Assembly (NCBI GenBank): GCA_900550745.1
Contig: URTO01000033.1
Coordinates: forward strand, 1-11,052
Source: an uncultured Desulfovibrio sp.
GTDB lineage: Bacteria; Desulfobacterota; Desulfovibrionia; Desulfovibrionales; Desulfovibrionaceae
Direction: 5' to 3'
Length of the DNA stretch: 11,052 bases
Positions 1 to 6,535 of the stretch are shown piece by piece (position 1 is the first letter of the stretch; each line of letters starts with the position of its first letter). The notes beneath the pieces were generated by a model. That model did no database searches and was not told where the DNA came from. It was given only the letters and a program-made list of their open reading frames with translations. The position numbers and the translations under genes were made by a program.

Positions 1-80
1 ATTTACGGATATGATAATAATCCAAAAGCAAACGAAATTGCTACCCATAATGTGAAAGCAGCCGGAGTTAGCAAAGAAGG
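1..80 (+). pseudogene. Fragment of a class I SAM-dependent RNA methyltransferase gene (RlmL/YpsC-like), open at the left edge
   Basis: Reading from base 1 in the first frame gives a peptide starting IYGYDNNPKANEIA and ending near AAGVSKE. This looks like the second Rossmann strand of RlmL/YpsC-type N2-guanosine RNA methyltransferases: a hydrophobic strand ending in G-x-D, then a D-x-N/D-P-K-A turn and a helix ending in AGV. The acidic residue after the strand normally holds the ribose of S-adenosylmethionine. After about base 80 the frame stops making sense and hits TGA at 103-105. Meanwhile a different frame takes over with a solute-binding protein. The family assignment rests on about 26 residues, so it is tentative; that this frame is coding and unrelated to the next gene is more secure than the name. 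Confidence 0.45.
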
Positions 81-91
81 TTTCCATTGGC
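71..91. other. Probable breakpoint between two unrelated coding frames (junction 1)
   Basis: Frame 1 reads as a methyltransferase up to roughly base 78. Frame 2 reads as a polar amino-acid-binding protein from roughly base 77 (KVSIGSQQFEKNPEREKKYLF) and has a stop at 53-55, so it cannot extend upstream. Neither gene has a start or end here. This is what a join of two gene interiors looks like. It could be an assembly artefact or a real deletion; base composition is similar on both sides, so composition does not help. Confidence 0.6.
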
Positions 92-607
92 TCCCAGCAG
101 TTTGAGAAGAACCCGGAAAGAGAGAAGAAGTATCTGTTTACAAATGAAGGTTTTGCCGCTTACAATAAGCGTCTTGTATACAAAAAAGGAAGAGATGATA
201 TCCACTCTATTGATGATCTGGTTGGAAAGAAAGTAAGTGCCGGTCAGGGAAGCAACACAGCAGCGATTCTGGAAACATACAATGCAGAACATGACAATAA
301 AATCGATATTGTATATTCCAATGGTGCTACCAATGAAAGTATTTATGATGATGTAATGAACGGAAGACTGGATGCCATTGTTGCAACCAAGAAGACATTT
401 AAAAAATACAATGAAGCATTTGGCGGTGGCTATGATATTAACGAAGACAGCTATTTCAGCGAGTCACAGGCCTATTTCATGCTGGCACAGGGAGAGGAAC
501 AGCTCCGGGATGACATGGATACTGCTTTAAAGTCAATGAAAGAAGACGGAACTCTTACAAAGCTTTCTATTGAGTACACAGGAAGTGATTATAACTCAGA
601 AGAATAA
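77..607 (+). CDS. Amino-acid ABC transporter solute-binding protein, 5' end missing
   Basis: This is the C-terminal part, about 176 residues, of a family 3 (SBP_bac_3) extracellular binding protein. Such proteins capture an amino acid outside the membrane and hand it to the permease pair encoded next. Family features visible are EKNPEREKKYLF (the 'working on' stretch of lobe 1), SIDDLVGKKVSAGQGSN (hinge and start of lobe 2, with the usual G-x-G-S-N), NGRLDAIVATK and YFMLAQGEEQLRDDMDTALKSMKEDGTL near the end. Whole family members are usually about 260-280 residues. The lipoprotein signal and the first third are absent because the frame begins at junction 1. The NPERE stretch is common in cystine-type binding proteins (TcyA/TcyJ/TcyK), but substrate cannot be fixed from this. 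The gene ends 67 bases before the first permease. Confidence 0.85.
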   Translation, partial: KVSIGSQQFEKNPEREKKYLFTNEGFAAYNKRLVYKKGRDDIHSIDDLVGKKVSAGQGSNTAAILETYNAEHDNKIDIVYSNGATNESIYDDVMNGRLDAIVATKKTFKKYNEAFGGGYDINEDSYFSESQAYFMLAQGEEQLRDDMDTALKSMKEDGTLTKLSIEYTGSDYNSEE

Positions 608-674
608 ATTTACGGTACACGTATTTTATGAATGATCTTATAACATGAACAGTAACAGAACAGGAGCATAAAAC

Positions 675-1391
675 ATGGATCTTTCCAGCATTTTCCGTTT
701 CAGCGATATGGTGGAATATTTCCCAAAGATCTTATCCCGTTTCCCTGTAACGCTTCTTATTGTAGTAGTGAGCGTTGCAGGGGGGCTGGTCCTGGGATTT
801 ATTCTGGCAGCGGCACGTATCTTTAAAATACCAGTGTTAAAAGAACTGGCAGCTCTTTATATCTCTTTTGTAAGAGGTACCCCGATCCTGGTGCAGCTAT
901 TTGTAGTCTATTATGGACTGCCACTTCTTGTAGCACCCTTAGGAGTGGATATTAACCATTGGAGTAAGCTGTTTTTTGTACTGGTTACATATCTTTTAAA
1001 TGATGGGGCATTTATGTCGGAGATCATCCGGTCTTCTATTGAAAGTGTTCCCAAGGGCCAGCTTGAAGCGGCAGCTTCTGTAGGACTTACCACATTTCAG
1101 ACCTATAAAAGGATCATTATCCCACAGGCATTTAAAATAGCAGCGCCTGCATTTGGAACCCGTGTGGTCGGATCTTTCCAGGCAACTGCAATGGCATTTA
1201 CACTGGGAATTATTGATATCATGGGTCAGGTAAAAGCTATTGGAACACGTACCAACCGTGTTCTGGAAGGCTATGTAGATGCAGCGATCATATTTATCAT
1301 CGTTTCCTATTTACTGGAGCGTTTGTTTACCTGGATGGAGCACCGGCTTAATGGTCAGACAAGGAGGAAGGAAAATGGCATCGCCCTTTGA
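675..1391 (+). CDS. Amino-acid ABC transporter permease, first of a pair (TcyL-like)
   Basis: A 238-residue inner-membrane permease of the HisM/ArtQ (HEAAM) family. It is close to full length for this family. Hydrophobic segments are seen near residues 20-45, 50-100 and 190-220. The LYISFVRGTPILVQLF stretch is the family's conserved loop and helix. The cytoplasmic EAA loop, which contacts the ATPase, is EAAASVGLTTFQTYKRIIIP at about residues 136-155. The start is supported by an AGGAG at about 662-666. The second permease starts inside the last 17 bases of this gene, so the two are likely made together as a heterodimer. In Bacillus subtilis, the TcyJKLMN cystine system has two such permeases; the similarity of layout suggests but does not prove cystine as substrate. 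Confidence 0.92.
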   Translation: MDLSSIFRFSDMVEYFPKILSRFPVTLLIVVVSVAGGLVLGFILAAARIFKIPVLKELAALYISFVRGTPILVQLFVVYYGLPLLVAPLGVDINHWSKLFFVLVTYLLNDGAFMSEIIRSSIESVPKGQLEAAASVGLTTFQTYKRIIIPQAFKIAAPAFGTRVVGSFQATAMAFTLGIIDIMGQVKAIGTRTNRVLEGYVDAAIIFIIVSYLLERLFTWMEHRLNGQTRRKENGIAL

Positions 1392-2088
1392 GTTTTCGTA
1401 TGTTTTTACAGTGATCGGGAAAATATGGGAAGCTATGCCGGTTACTTTGCTGCTGACTTTTGCTCCCCTGTTTATAGGTTTCCTTTTTGGTGTTCCCTTT
1501 GCGGTGATCCGCCGCTTCAATGTTCCTTTTGCAGCTTCGTTTTTAAAAAATGCGTCTAATATTTTAAAAGGAATACCGGCGGTACTGCTGGTGCTTATGA
1601 TCAATTACCTGATCTTAAAGCCTATTGATTACCTGGTGTTAAGCTATGAGTGGGCAAAGCCGCTGCAGACTATGAATAAAATATATATAGGTATTGCTGC
1701 GTTAAGCATTTATGCAGTGGTGCAGATCACAGAAACAGTTCTTGGCGCTCTCCTTTCCGTGGGAAAAGGACAGTATGAAGCTGCGTATTCCATAGGACTT
1801 ACCAGGACAAAGACATTGTTTCGGGTGGTCTTTCCACAGGCTGTTCCTGCAGCCCTTCCTGTTCTGTGCAACAATGTGATCGGTCTTTTAAAGTCCACAT
1901 CCATTGTATATCTTATTTCTGTAAATGATATTTTAGGAGCGGCCATCAATTCGGCAGCTGTGAATTTCCGTTATCTGGAGGCATATATTGCAGTGGCTGT
2001 CGTATACTGGGCTATGTGCGTCTGCGTGGAAAAGCTGTTTTATGTAATGGAAAAACGGTATAAATATGCGGCAGGAGGTAAGATATGA
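1375..2088 (+). CDS. Amino-acid ABC transporter permease, second of a pair (TcyM-like)
   Basis: A 237-residue partner permease of the same family, starting MASPFEFSYVF. The start at 1375 is chosen because a strong AGGAGGAAGG lies just before it at 1362-1371. An in-frame ATG at 1279 would add 32 residues, but those overlap the upstream permease and look like frame-shadow. Membrane helices are clear (for example VTLLLTFAPLFIGFLFGVPFAVI and the run ending in AVLLVLMINYLIL). The EAA loop is EAAYSIGLTRTKTLFRVVFP at about residues 141-160. It overlaps the previous gene by 17 bases and the ATPase gene by 4 (ATGA), so translation is probably coupled through all three. Both permeases are intact, which suggests the transporter works in its source organism. 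Confidence 0.92.
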   Translation: MASPFEFSYVFTVIGKIWEAMPVTLLLTFAPLFIGFLFGVPFAVIRRFNVPFAASFLKNASNILKGIPAVLLVLMINYLILKPIDYLVLSYEWAKPLQTMNKIYIGIAALSIYAVVQITETVLGALLSVGKGQYEAAYSIGLTRTKTLFRVVFPQAVPAALPVLCNNVIGLLKSTSIVYLISVNDILGAAINSAAVNFRYLEAYIAVAVVYWAMCVCVEKLFYVMEKRYKYAAGGKI

Positions 2089-2837
2089 TCGAGATTAAAA
2101 ATTTACATAAAGCATTTGGACAGAACCAGGTTTTAAAAGGTGTTGATATTACTGTAAATAAAGGAGATGTGGTGGTAGTGATCGGCCCCAGCGGCTCCGG
2201 AAAGACCACCATGCTGCGGTGCATTAATTTCCTGGAAAGAGCAGATGAAGGAACGATCACAGTAGGAGATATTACAGTAGACGCAGCAAAAGCAAAGAAG
2301 AAAGAAATCCATGAGATCCGTTTAAGGACTGCCATGGTTTTCCAGAATTATAATCTGTTTGCCAATAAAACGGCCCTTGGAAATGTAATGGAAGGACTGA
2401 CCCAGGCAAGAGGCGTATCAAAAGAAAAGGCAAAGGAGATCGCTCTTGATGCATTGGAAAAGGTAGGTCTTAAGGATAAGGCAGATTATTATCCGTCCCA
2501 GCTTTCCGGCGGACAGCAGCAGAGAGTGGGAATTGCCAGAGCTGTTGTGTTAAATCCGGATGTGATCCTTTTTGACGAACCTACGTCTGCCCTGGATCCG
2601 GAGCTGGTGGGAGAAGTATTAAAAGTTATCAAAGATATTGCAAAAGAAGGGATCACCATGATCATAGTGACCCATGAAATGAGCTTTGCTTCTGATGCAG
2701 CCAATCGTGTGATCTTTATGGCCGGTGGTGTTGTAGTGGAAGAAGGAAAGCCGGATGAGATCTTTTCCAATCCAAAAGAAGAAAGAACAAAGCAGTTCTT
2801 AGAGCGTGTACTGCCTAAGTGGTCGTATACGATATAA
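2085..2837 (+). CDS. Amino-acid ABC transporter ATP-binding protein (TcyN/GlnQ-like)
   Basis: A 250-residue cytoplasmic ATPase that powers the permease pair. All nucleotide-binding motifs are present and unaltered: Walker A GPSGSGKTT at residues 34-42, Q-loop glutamine 87 (MVFQNYNLF), signature LSGGQ at 140-144, Walker B ILFDE at 161-165, D-loop SALD at 168-171 and switch histidine 197 (IIVTHEMSFA). The length and the FASDAANRVIFMAGG stretch match the polar amino-acid (GlnQ/ArtP/TcyN) branch rather than other importers. The ATG overlaps the TGA of the second permease. A strong intrinsic terminator begins 11 bases after the stop, so this is probably the last gene of the transporter mRNA. Confidence 0.95.
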   Translation: MIEIKNLHKAFGQNQVLKGVDITVNKGDVVVVIGPSGSGKTTMLRCINFLERADEGTITVGDITVDAAKAKKKEIHEIRLRTAMVFQNYNLFANKTALGNVMEGLTQARGVSKEKAKEIALDALEKVGLKDKADYYPSQLSGGQQQRVGIARAVVLNPDVILFDEPTSALDPELVGEVLKVIKDIAKEGITMIIVTHEMSFASDAANRVIFMAGGVVVEEGKPDEIFSNPKEERTKQFLERVLPKWSYTI

Positions 2838-2848
2838 TGAGCGCAGAG

Positions 2849-2883
2849 AAAAACAAGCGCCGCCCGAGGCGGCATTTGTTTTT
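2849..2883 (+). terminator. Rho-independent terminator after the transporter ATPase gene
   Basis: A GCCGCC stem (2859-2864) pairs perfectly with GGCGGC (2868-2873) around a CGA loop. It is extended by an outer stem, AAAAACAA (2849-2856) with TTGTTTTT (2876-2883), across a two-base internal mismatch. The A-tract before and T-tract after mean it could stop transcription in either direction. It separates the importer genes from the C-S lyase gene, so the latter may have its own promoter or depend on read-through. Confidence 0.85.
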
Positions 2884-2899
2884 CGCAAGCCATTAACGA

Positions 2900-2949
2900 A
2901 CAAGCCGCCTGCGTCAGCAGGCAGTGGAGCGCACCAGCGCGGGGCTTGT
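2900..2949. repeat. Branched inverted-repeat structure upstream of the C-S lyase gene
   Basis: An outer stem ACAAGCC (2900-2906) pairs with GGCTTGT (2943-2949). It encloses two perfect hairpins: GCCTGC/GCAGGC (2907-2912 with 2917-2922, loop GTCA) and GCGC/GCGC (2929-2932 with 2937-2940, loop ACCA). On paper this folds as a three-way junction. It is GC-rich compared with the genes around it. Nearby are two direct repeats: AGAAAAACAAGCG at 2847-2859 and 2968-2980, and AAGGAGTCC at 2956-2964 and 2988-2996; the last copy contains the ribosome site of the next gene. It could be a dispersed palindromic element, a structured leader RNA, or both. I do not recognise it as a named riboswitch. Confidence 0.5.
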
Positions 2950-3001
2950 GAGTTTAAGGAGTCCAAAAGAAAAACAAGCGGCTGCGAAAGGAGTCCCCCA
3001 A

Positions 3002-4153
3002 ATGAAAATTGATTTTAACAGACAGATAAACAGAAAAAATACAGACTGCTCTAAATGGGACGGCCAGGGAGGAGATTATATCCCGCTGTGGGTTGCGGAT
3101 ATGGACTTTCCTGTGGCAGAGCCTGTTTTAGAAGCACTGAAAAAACGCCTGGAACATCCATTTTTCGGATATACATTTCCCGGAGAAAGTGTTTATCAGG
3201 CAGTTATTTCCTATTATAAGAGAAGATATGATTTTGATGTAAAAAAAGAATGGATCCTGTTTAACCATGGAGTTAATACAGGAAATAATATTGCTGCCAG
3301 AGCTTTAGGCGGCACCATTATGGTGGCAACTCCTATGTATCCCCATATTAACCAGAAATTGCCCCAGGAAGCGGGAAAGCCGGTGATCCGTGTACCTTTA
3401 AAACAGGAAAACGGGCTGTATACCTTTGATTTTGAGGCAATGGAAAAAGCGGTTACACAGGATGTGACCACCTTTGTGCTGTGTAATCCTCATAATCCGG
3501 TAGGTCGTGTATTTACCGGAAAGGAACTTGAGGAGTTATTTGCATTTGCTGCCAGACATGACATTGTGGTGGTTGCAGATGAGATACACAGTGACCTGAT
3601 CCTGGAAGGAGAACATATTCCTGCGATTACCTTAAATGAAGCAGCCAGACAGAGAGTGATCCTTCATCATTCTGCAAGCAAGACCTATAACATACCCGGT
3701 CTTCCGGTGGCATTTGCCATTATCCCAAATGAAAAGTTAAGACATAAATACGAAGAAGTAGCAGCAACGATGCATGCGCCTTTTGATACTCTTTCTTTTG
3801 TTGCCCTTGAGGCAGCTTTTACAAAAGGGGAAGAATGGCGGCAGGAACTGTTAGAATACCTGAGGGAAAATAAAAAATGGCTGGACGAACGGATCAGCCG
3901 GATCCCGGGGCTTTCTATCTGCCACAGTGAAGGTACTTATTTAGGCTGGATCGATGCCAGAGAAACCGGATTAAGTGATCCTGCCGGCTTTTTTATGAAA
4001 GAAGCAGGTGTGAAATTTAATGACGGAGAGTCTTTTTCTGCTCCCGGTTTTATCCGTGTGAATTTCGCCTGCCCCAGAGCGTATCTGGAGGAGGCGTTTG
4101 ATAAAGTTGAGAAAGCTTTGGGTAATTGGAAAAAACAGGAAAAAGTTTATTAA
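3002..4153 (+). CDS. patB: PatB/MalY-family PLP-dependent C-S lyase (cystathionine beta-lyase-like aminotransferase)
   Basis: A 383-residue cytoplasmic fold-type I PLP enzyme of the MalY/PatB family, which splits the C-S bond of cystathionine or cysteine-like substrates to give a thiol or sulfide, pyruvate and ammonia. Family marks are YIPLWVADMDFPVAEPV near the N-terminus, NPHNPVGRVF at 162-171, the cofactor-ring aspartate 193 in ADEIHSDLI, the Schiff-base lysine 227 in HHSASKTYNIPGL, and the carboxylate-binding arginine 352 in FIRVNFACPR. The start at 3002 is set by AAAGGAG at 2987-2993; an in-frame ATG at 2924 lies inside the inverted-repeat region and adds no family sequence. Its place behind an amino-acid importer suggests it processes the imported sulfur amino acid. 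MalY in E. coli also has a regulatory role, and a general aminotransferase is the alternative. The family is sure; the exact reaction is not. Confidence 0.88.
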   Translation: MKIDFNRQINRKNTDCSKWDGQGGDYIPLWVADMDFPVAEPVLEALKKRLEHPFFGYTFPGESVYQAVISYYKRRYDFDVKKEWILFNHGVNTGNNIAARALGGTIMVATPMYPHINQKLPQEAGKPVIRVPLKQENGLYTFDFEAMEKAVTQDVTTFVLCNPHNPVGRVFTGKELEELFAFAARHDIVVVADEIHSDLILEGEHIPAITLNEAARQRVILHHSASKTYNIPGLPVAFAIIPNEKLRHKYEEVAATMHAPFDTLSFVALEAAFTKGEEWRQELLEYLRENKKWLDERISRIPGLSICHSEGTYLGWIDARETGLSDPAGFFMKEAGVKFNDGESFSAPGFIRVNFACPRAYLEEAFDKVEKALGNWKKQEKVY

Positions 4154-4192
4154 AAGTTTGGGCTGCTGTTGGGCGGCAGAATGGAGTTTTTT

Positions 4193-4318
4193 ATGAAGAT
4201 AACAAAAGTTGATATTTACATGCTGGATGCTACTGCCCAGAGAGCCAGCAGACGTCCCATCTGCTGCCGGGTATGGACAGATGAAGGTTTCTATGGTGAC
4301 GGTGAAGCGGGGATCGCT
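4193..4318 (+). pseudogene. Enolase/mandelate-racemase superfamily gene, first 42 codons only
   Basis: The peptide begins MKITKVDIYMLDATAQRAS and continues through VWTDEGFYGDGEAGIA. That is the usual N-terminal capping-domain opening of mandelate racemase/muconate lactonizing enzyme relatives (galactonate dehydratase-like sugar-acid dehydratases), which typically have I-T-x-V-x, then R-V-x-T-D-x-G-x-x-G-x-G-E. The catalytic barrel, with its metal and base residues, is missing because the reading breaks into unrelated GC-rich sequence at about 4311-4320. GGAG at 4183-4186 supports the start at 4193. The gap of 39 bases after the C-S lyase, with no terminator seen, fits one transcript. The reading frame runs on artificially to 4699 through antisense of the cyclophilin gene. 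Substrate cannot be told from the cap alone. Confidence 0.7.
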
Positions 4319-4320
4319 GG
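4310..4320. other. Chimeric junction between Clostridia-like and GC-rich Gram-negative DNA (junction 2)
   Basis: The + strand gene is recognisable up to GEAGIA, ending at 4318. The - strand cyclophilin gene is recognisable from its start at 4678 down to ARTSDP, whose last codon is 4312-4310, after which the expected H-S-A-T-S-Q-F-F is missing. The two ends overlap on GGATCGCT (4311-4318), which fits both coding frames. Base composition and codon use change abruptly at this point. No transposase, terminal repeat or tRNA lies here. Confidence 0.85.
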
Positions 4321-4678
4321 TACGGGCCATGGCGATGGTGTAGGCCTCGTTTTTGAGGCCGTTCCCGGCTTCGTTGACCACGGGCTTGCGGGTGGTGGCC
4401 TTTTCCTGCATGTCGGCGGTATGGCCGCCGCCCTGAATCATGAACCCGTTGATGACGCGGTGGAAGATCGTGTTGCTGTAGAAGCCGGATTTCACGTAAT
4501 ACAAGAAGTTGCTGACGGTTTTGGGCGCTTTCGCGGGGTTCAGCTCAACGACGATGTCGCCCATGTTTGTTTCGATTTTGACTTTGGGCAGGGGCGCGGC
4601 GGCATGGCCCTGAATGGGCAGGAGGCCCGCGCCGAAGCACAGGGCGAGCGTCAGAACGGCAATACGGATGCTCTGCAT
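4310..4678 (-). pseudogene. Exported cyclophilin-type peptidyl-prolyl isomerase, 3' end missing
   Basis: The first 123 residues of a periplasmic cyclophilin, a folding helper that flips proline peptide bonds. Residues 1 to about 27 form a signal peptide (basic start MQSIR, hydrophobic IAVLTLALCFGAGLL, then a GHA-A cleavage-like site). The mature part begins VKIETNMGDIVVELNP and has the active-site stretch FHRVINGFMIQGGG, with Arg74, Phe79, Met80 and Gln82. The last recognisable residues are AMARTSDP; the next third, with the second half of the active site (Q-F-F and the C-terminal F-G strand), is lost at junction 2. The start at 4678 is preferred because GGAGA lies just before it on this strand, overlapping an alternative ATG at 4690 that has no ribosome site. 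Beyond the junction the frame reads antisense of foreign DNA. Confidence 0.85.
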
Positions 4679-4705
4679 GATTGTCTCCATAAAAGGTGAA
4701 AGAGT

Positions 4706-4721
4706 CCGCCGGACACGGCGG
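4706..4721 (-). terminator. GC hairpin between recJ and the cyclophilin gene
   Basis: CCGCCG (4706-4711) and CGGCGG (4716-4721) form a perfect stem with a four-base loop, and a GAG/CTC extension around one bulged base. Read on the - strand it is followed by TTTCACCTTTT, as in a weak intrinsic terminator for recJ. However, it lies just after the best promoter candidate for the cyclophilin gene, so it could instead be a 5'-leader hairpin that stabilises or attenuates that mRNA. Confidence 0.5.
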
Positions 4722-4729
4722 CTCCCCTT

Positions 4730-4758
4730 AGTATAGGGAAGAGGGTGCCGCTTGAAAA
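4730..4758 (-). promoter_or_regulatory. Candidate sigma-70 promoter for the cyclophilin gene
   Basis: On the - strand, TTTTCA (4758-4753) and TATACT (4735-4730) are separated by 17 bases, matching 4 of 6 and 5 of 6 consensus positions. Transcription would begin near 4723, giving a leader of about 45 bases that starts with the 4706-4721 hairpin and ends at the GGAGA ribosome site. Confidence 0.4.
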
Positions 4759-4789
4759 GCGGATTGCACGCCGCCCCGGACTTTCCGGC

Positions 4790-6511
4790 TTACAGCACTT
4801 CCCAGTCCCTGACGCGCAGTTCGACCGAGGCGATGCCGTTGTAGGCGTTGATGCCCGGCGTGTACGCGAGCCGGATGCGCTGCCCCTGTATGTTTTCGGG
4901 GATTTGATCCGCCTGCCGCCACGCCTTGGCCTGGAGGGTGATGCCGGAGCCTTCTTCCGTCACCTCAAGCGAGACGTGCTCGCGGGAATGGCCGAACGCC
5001 TTGCGCTTTTTCACCCGCAGGGGCAGCGAGGCGAAGATGGGTTCTGGGTTGCCGATGCCGAAGGGCTGGAGCAGTTCGAGCCCCTTCAGGACGGTGAAGT
5101 CCGAGGCCTGCGAAAAGGGCATTTCCGCATCAATCTTTAAAGAGGGCGTGAGCGGTTCTTCCCCAAGCTCCTCCCGGATGACGGCATCGAAACGCTCGCG
5201 CAGTTCGTCCAGACGGCCGGGGGCGATACGCAGCCCCGCGGCCTGCCTGTGCCCGCCAAAGCCAAGCAGGATGTCGGCGCAGCGCGTGAGGCCCGCGTGG
5301 AGGTCGAATTCCGGGACGGAGCGGCCTGATCCCTTCAAGGTTTCCCCGTCGGAACAGAGGATCAGCACCGGGCGGTAGTAGGCTTCCACGATGCGCGACG
5401 CCACGATGCCGATGACGCCCTGATGCCAGTCCTCGCCGTACAGCACGAAGCCCAGCCGTTTGGGGGTGGCCTCGGCTTGTTCGATCGCTTCCTTGTAGAT
5501 GCGCTCTTCTTCGGCGCGGCGTTCGTCGTTCAGGGCGGTCAGGGTCTGGGCAAGCTTGGCGGCCTCGTCGTGCGAGGGCGTGAGCAGCATGTCATGGGCC
5601 AGCGTGGGGCTGCCCAGACGCCCGGCGGCGTTGATGCGCGGGGCGAGGTTGAAGACCACTTGGCCCGCGCCGAGGGCCGCCACGGGGGAAAAGCCGCTGG
5701 CCCCCTTGAGTTCGGCGAGGCCGGGGCGTTTGGCCTCCGCAATTTTGAGCAGGCCGTTTTTGACGAGGATGCGGTTTTGCCCCGTGAGCGAAACCATGTC
5801 CGCCAGCGTGCCGAGGGCCACGAGGTCCAGCACCTGCCGCATGTCCATGCGCTTGCCCGACATGGCTTCCAGCCTGCCGTTGAGGGCGGCCATAAGGAAG
5901 AAGGCCACGCCCACGCCCGCCAGATGCGGGCAGGGGTTGTCTTCGCTGAGGCGCGGGTTGGTGATCGCGTGGGCTGGCGGCAGCTCGGCGGGCGGCATGT
6001 GGTGGTCGGACACCACCACCATAAAGCCCAGCTCCCTGGCCCGTTCCACGGCCTTCACATCGCTGATGCCGCAGTCCACGGTCAGCAGGACGCCCGGCCC
6101 TTCCTCGGCGGCGAGGCGTTCGATTTCAGGGATGTTGAGGCCGTAGCCCTCCTTCCGCCTGTCAGGGAGGTGTACCGACGAGGGCACGTCATGGAAGCGG
6201 AGGGTTTGCAGGATGAGCGTAGCGCCGGTGATGCCGTCCACGTCGTAGTCGCCCCAGATGAGGACTTTGCGCCCTTCCCGGATGCCTTGCTCCAGCGCAT
6301 CGGCCGCTTCCCGCATGCCGGGCCAGCAGTCCGGGGGCGAGAGGTGGCGCAGCCCCGGCGAGAGGAACGAATCCATTTGGGCGGAAGTTTCCAGCCCGCG
6401 CTGCCAGAGCAGGTCGGCTACGACCTGAGGGACGCCCAGCTTGTCCGCCCATCCGGCGGGGCAGGGGCCTTTATCGGCCTGGTTGCGGAATTTCCATATT
6501 TTCTTATTGAT
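4790..6511 (-). CDS. recJ: Single-stranded-DNA-specific 5'-3' exonuclease RecJ
   Basis: RecJ degrades single-stranded DNA from 5' ends in recombinational and mismatch repair. Counting from the first ATG (6376, 528 residues), the DHH-family motifs are WGDYDVDG at 41-48, DCG at 101-103, SDHH at 123-126 and LGTLADMV from 188; these hold the metal ions. The DHHA1 domain has the GFGGHRQAAG signature at 372-381, and an OB-like C-terminal domain follows. The frame is clearly coding upstream of 6376: WKFRNQADKG and GVPQVVADLLWQRG match the usual RecJ N-terminus. Between an in-frame TAG in the upstream terminator and 6376 there is no ATG, GTG or TTG. The listed 5' end, ATC at 6511-6509 (reading M/I-NKKIWKFR), is my best guess and gives about 573 residues, normal for the family; ATA at 6499-6497 is another option. 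No clear ribosome site is seen. Confidence 0.93.
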   Translation of the reverse strand: MNKKIWKFRNQADKGPCPAGWADKLGVPQVVADLLWQRGLETSAQMDSFLSPGLRHLSPPDCWPGMREAADALEQGIREGRKVLIWGDYDVDGITGATLILQTLRFHDVPSSVHLPDRRKEGYGLNIPEIERLAAEEGPGVLLTVDCGISDVKAVERARELGFMVVVSDHHMPPAELPPAHAITNPRLSEDNPCPHLAGVGVAFFLMAALNGRLEAMSGKRMDMRQVLDLVALGTLADMVSLTGQNRILVKNGLLKIAEAKRPGLAELKGASGFSPVAALGAGQVVFNLAPRINAAGRLGSPTLAHDMLLTPSHDEAAKLAQTLTALNDERRAEEERIYKEAIEQAEATPKRLGFVLYGEDWHQGVIGIVASRIVEAYYRPVLILCSDGETLKGSGRSVPEFDLHAGLTRCADILLGFGGHRQAAGLRIAPGRLDELRERFDAVIREELGEEPLTPSLKIDAEMPFSQASDFTVLKGLELLQPFGIGNPEPIFASLPLRVKKRKAFGHSREHVSLEVTEEGSGITLQAKAWRQADQIPENIQGQRIRLAYTPGINAYNGIASVELRVRDWEVL

Positions 6512-6535
6512 ATTGGGGTGTTGGTGGTTGAACTC

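Noticed and set aside
2924..3001. Upstream ATG adding 26 residues to the C-S lyase
   Set aside because: The added part lies in the inverted-repeat region, has no family similarity, and a good ribosome site supports 3002.
3971..4309. Extension of the cyclophilin frame into the left part
   Set aside because: Beyond the junction it is antisense of the C-S lyase gene and has no cyclophilin sequence.
4169..4699. A 176-residue + strand protein continuing past 4318
   Set aside because: After the junction the frame is antisense of the cyclophilin gene, so the apparent protein is an artefact of the join.
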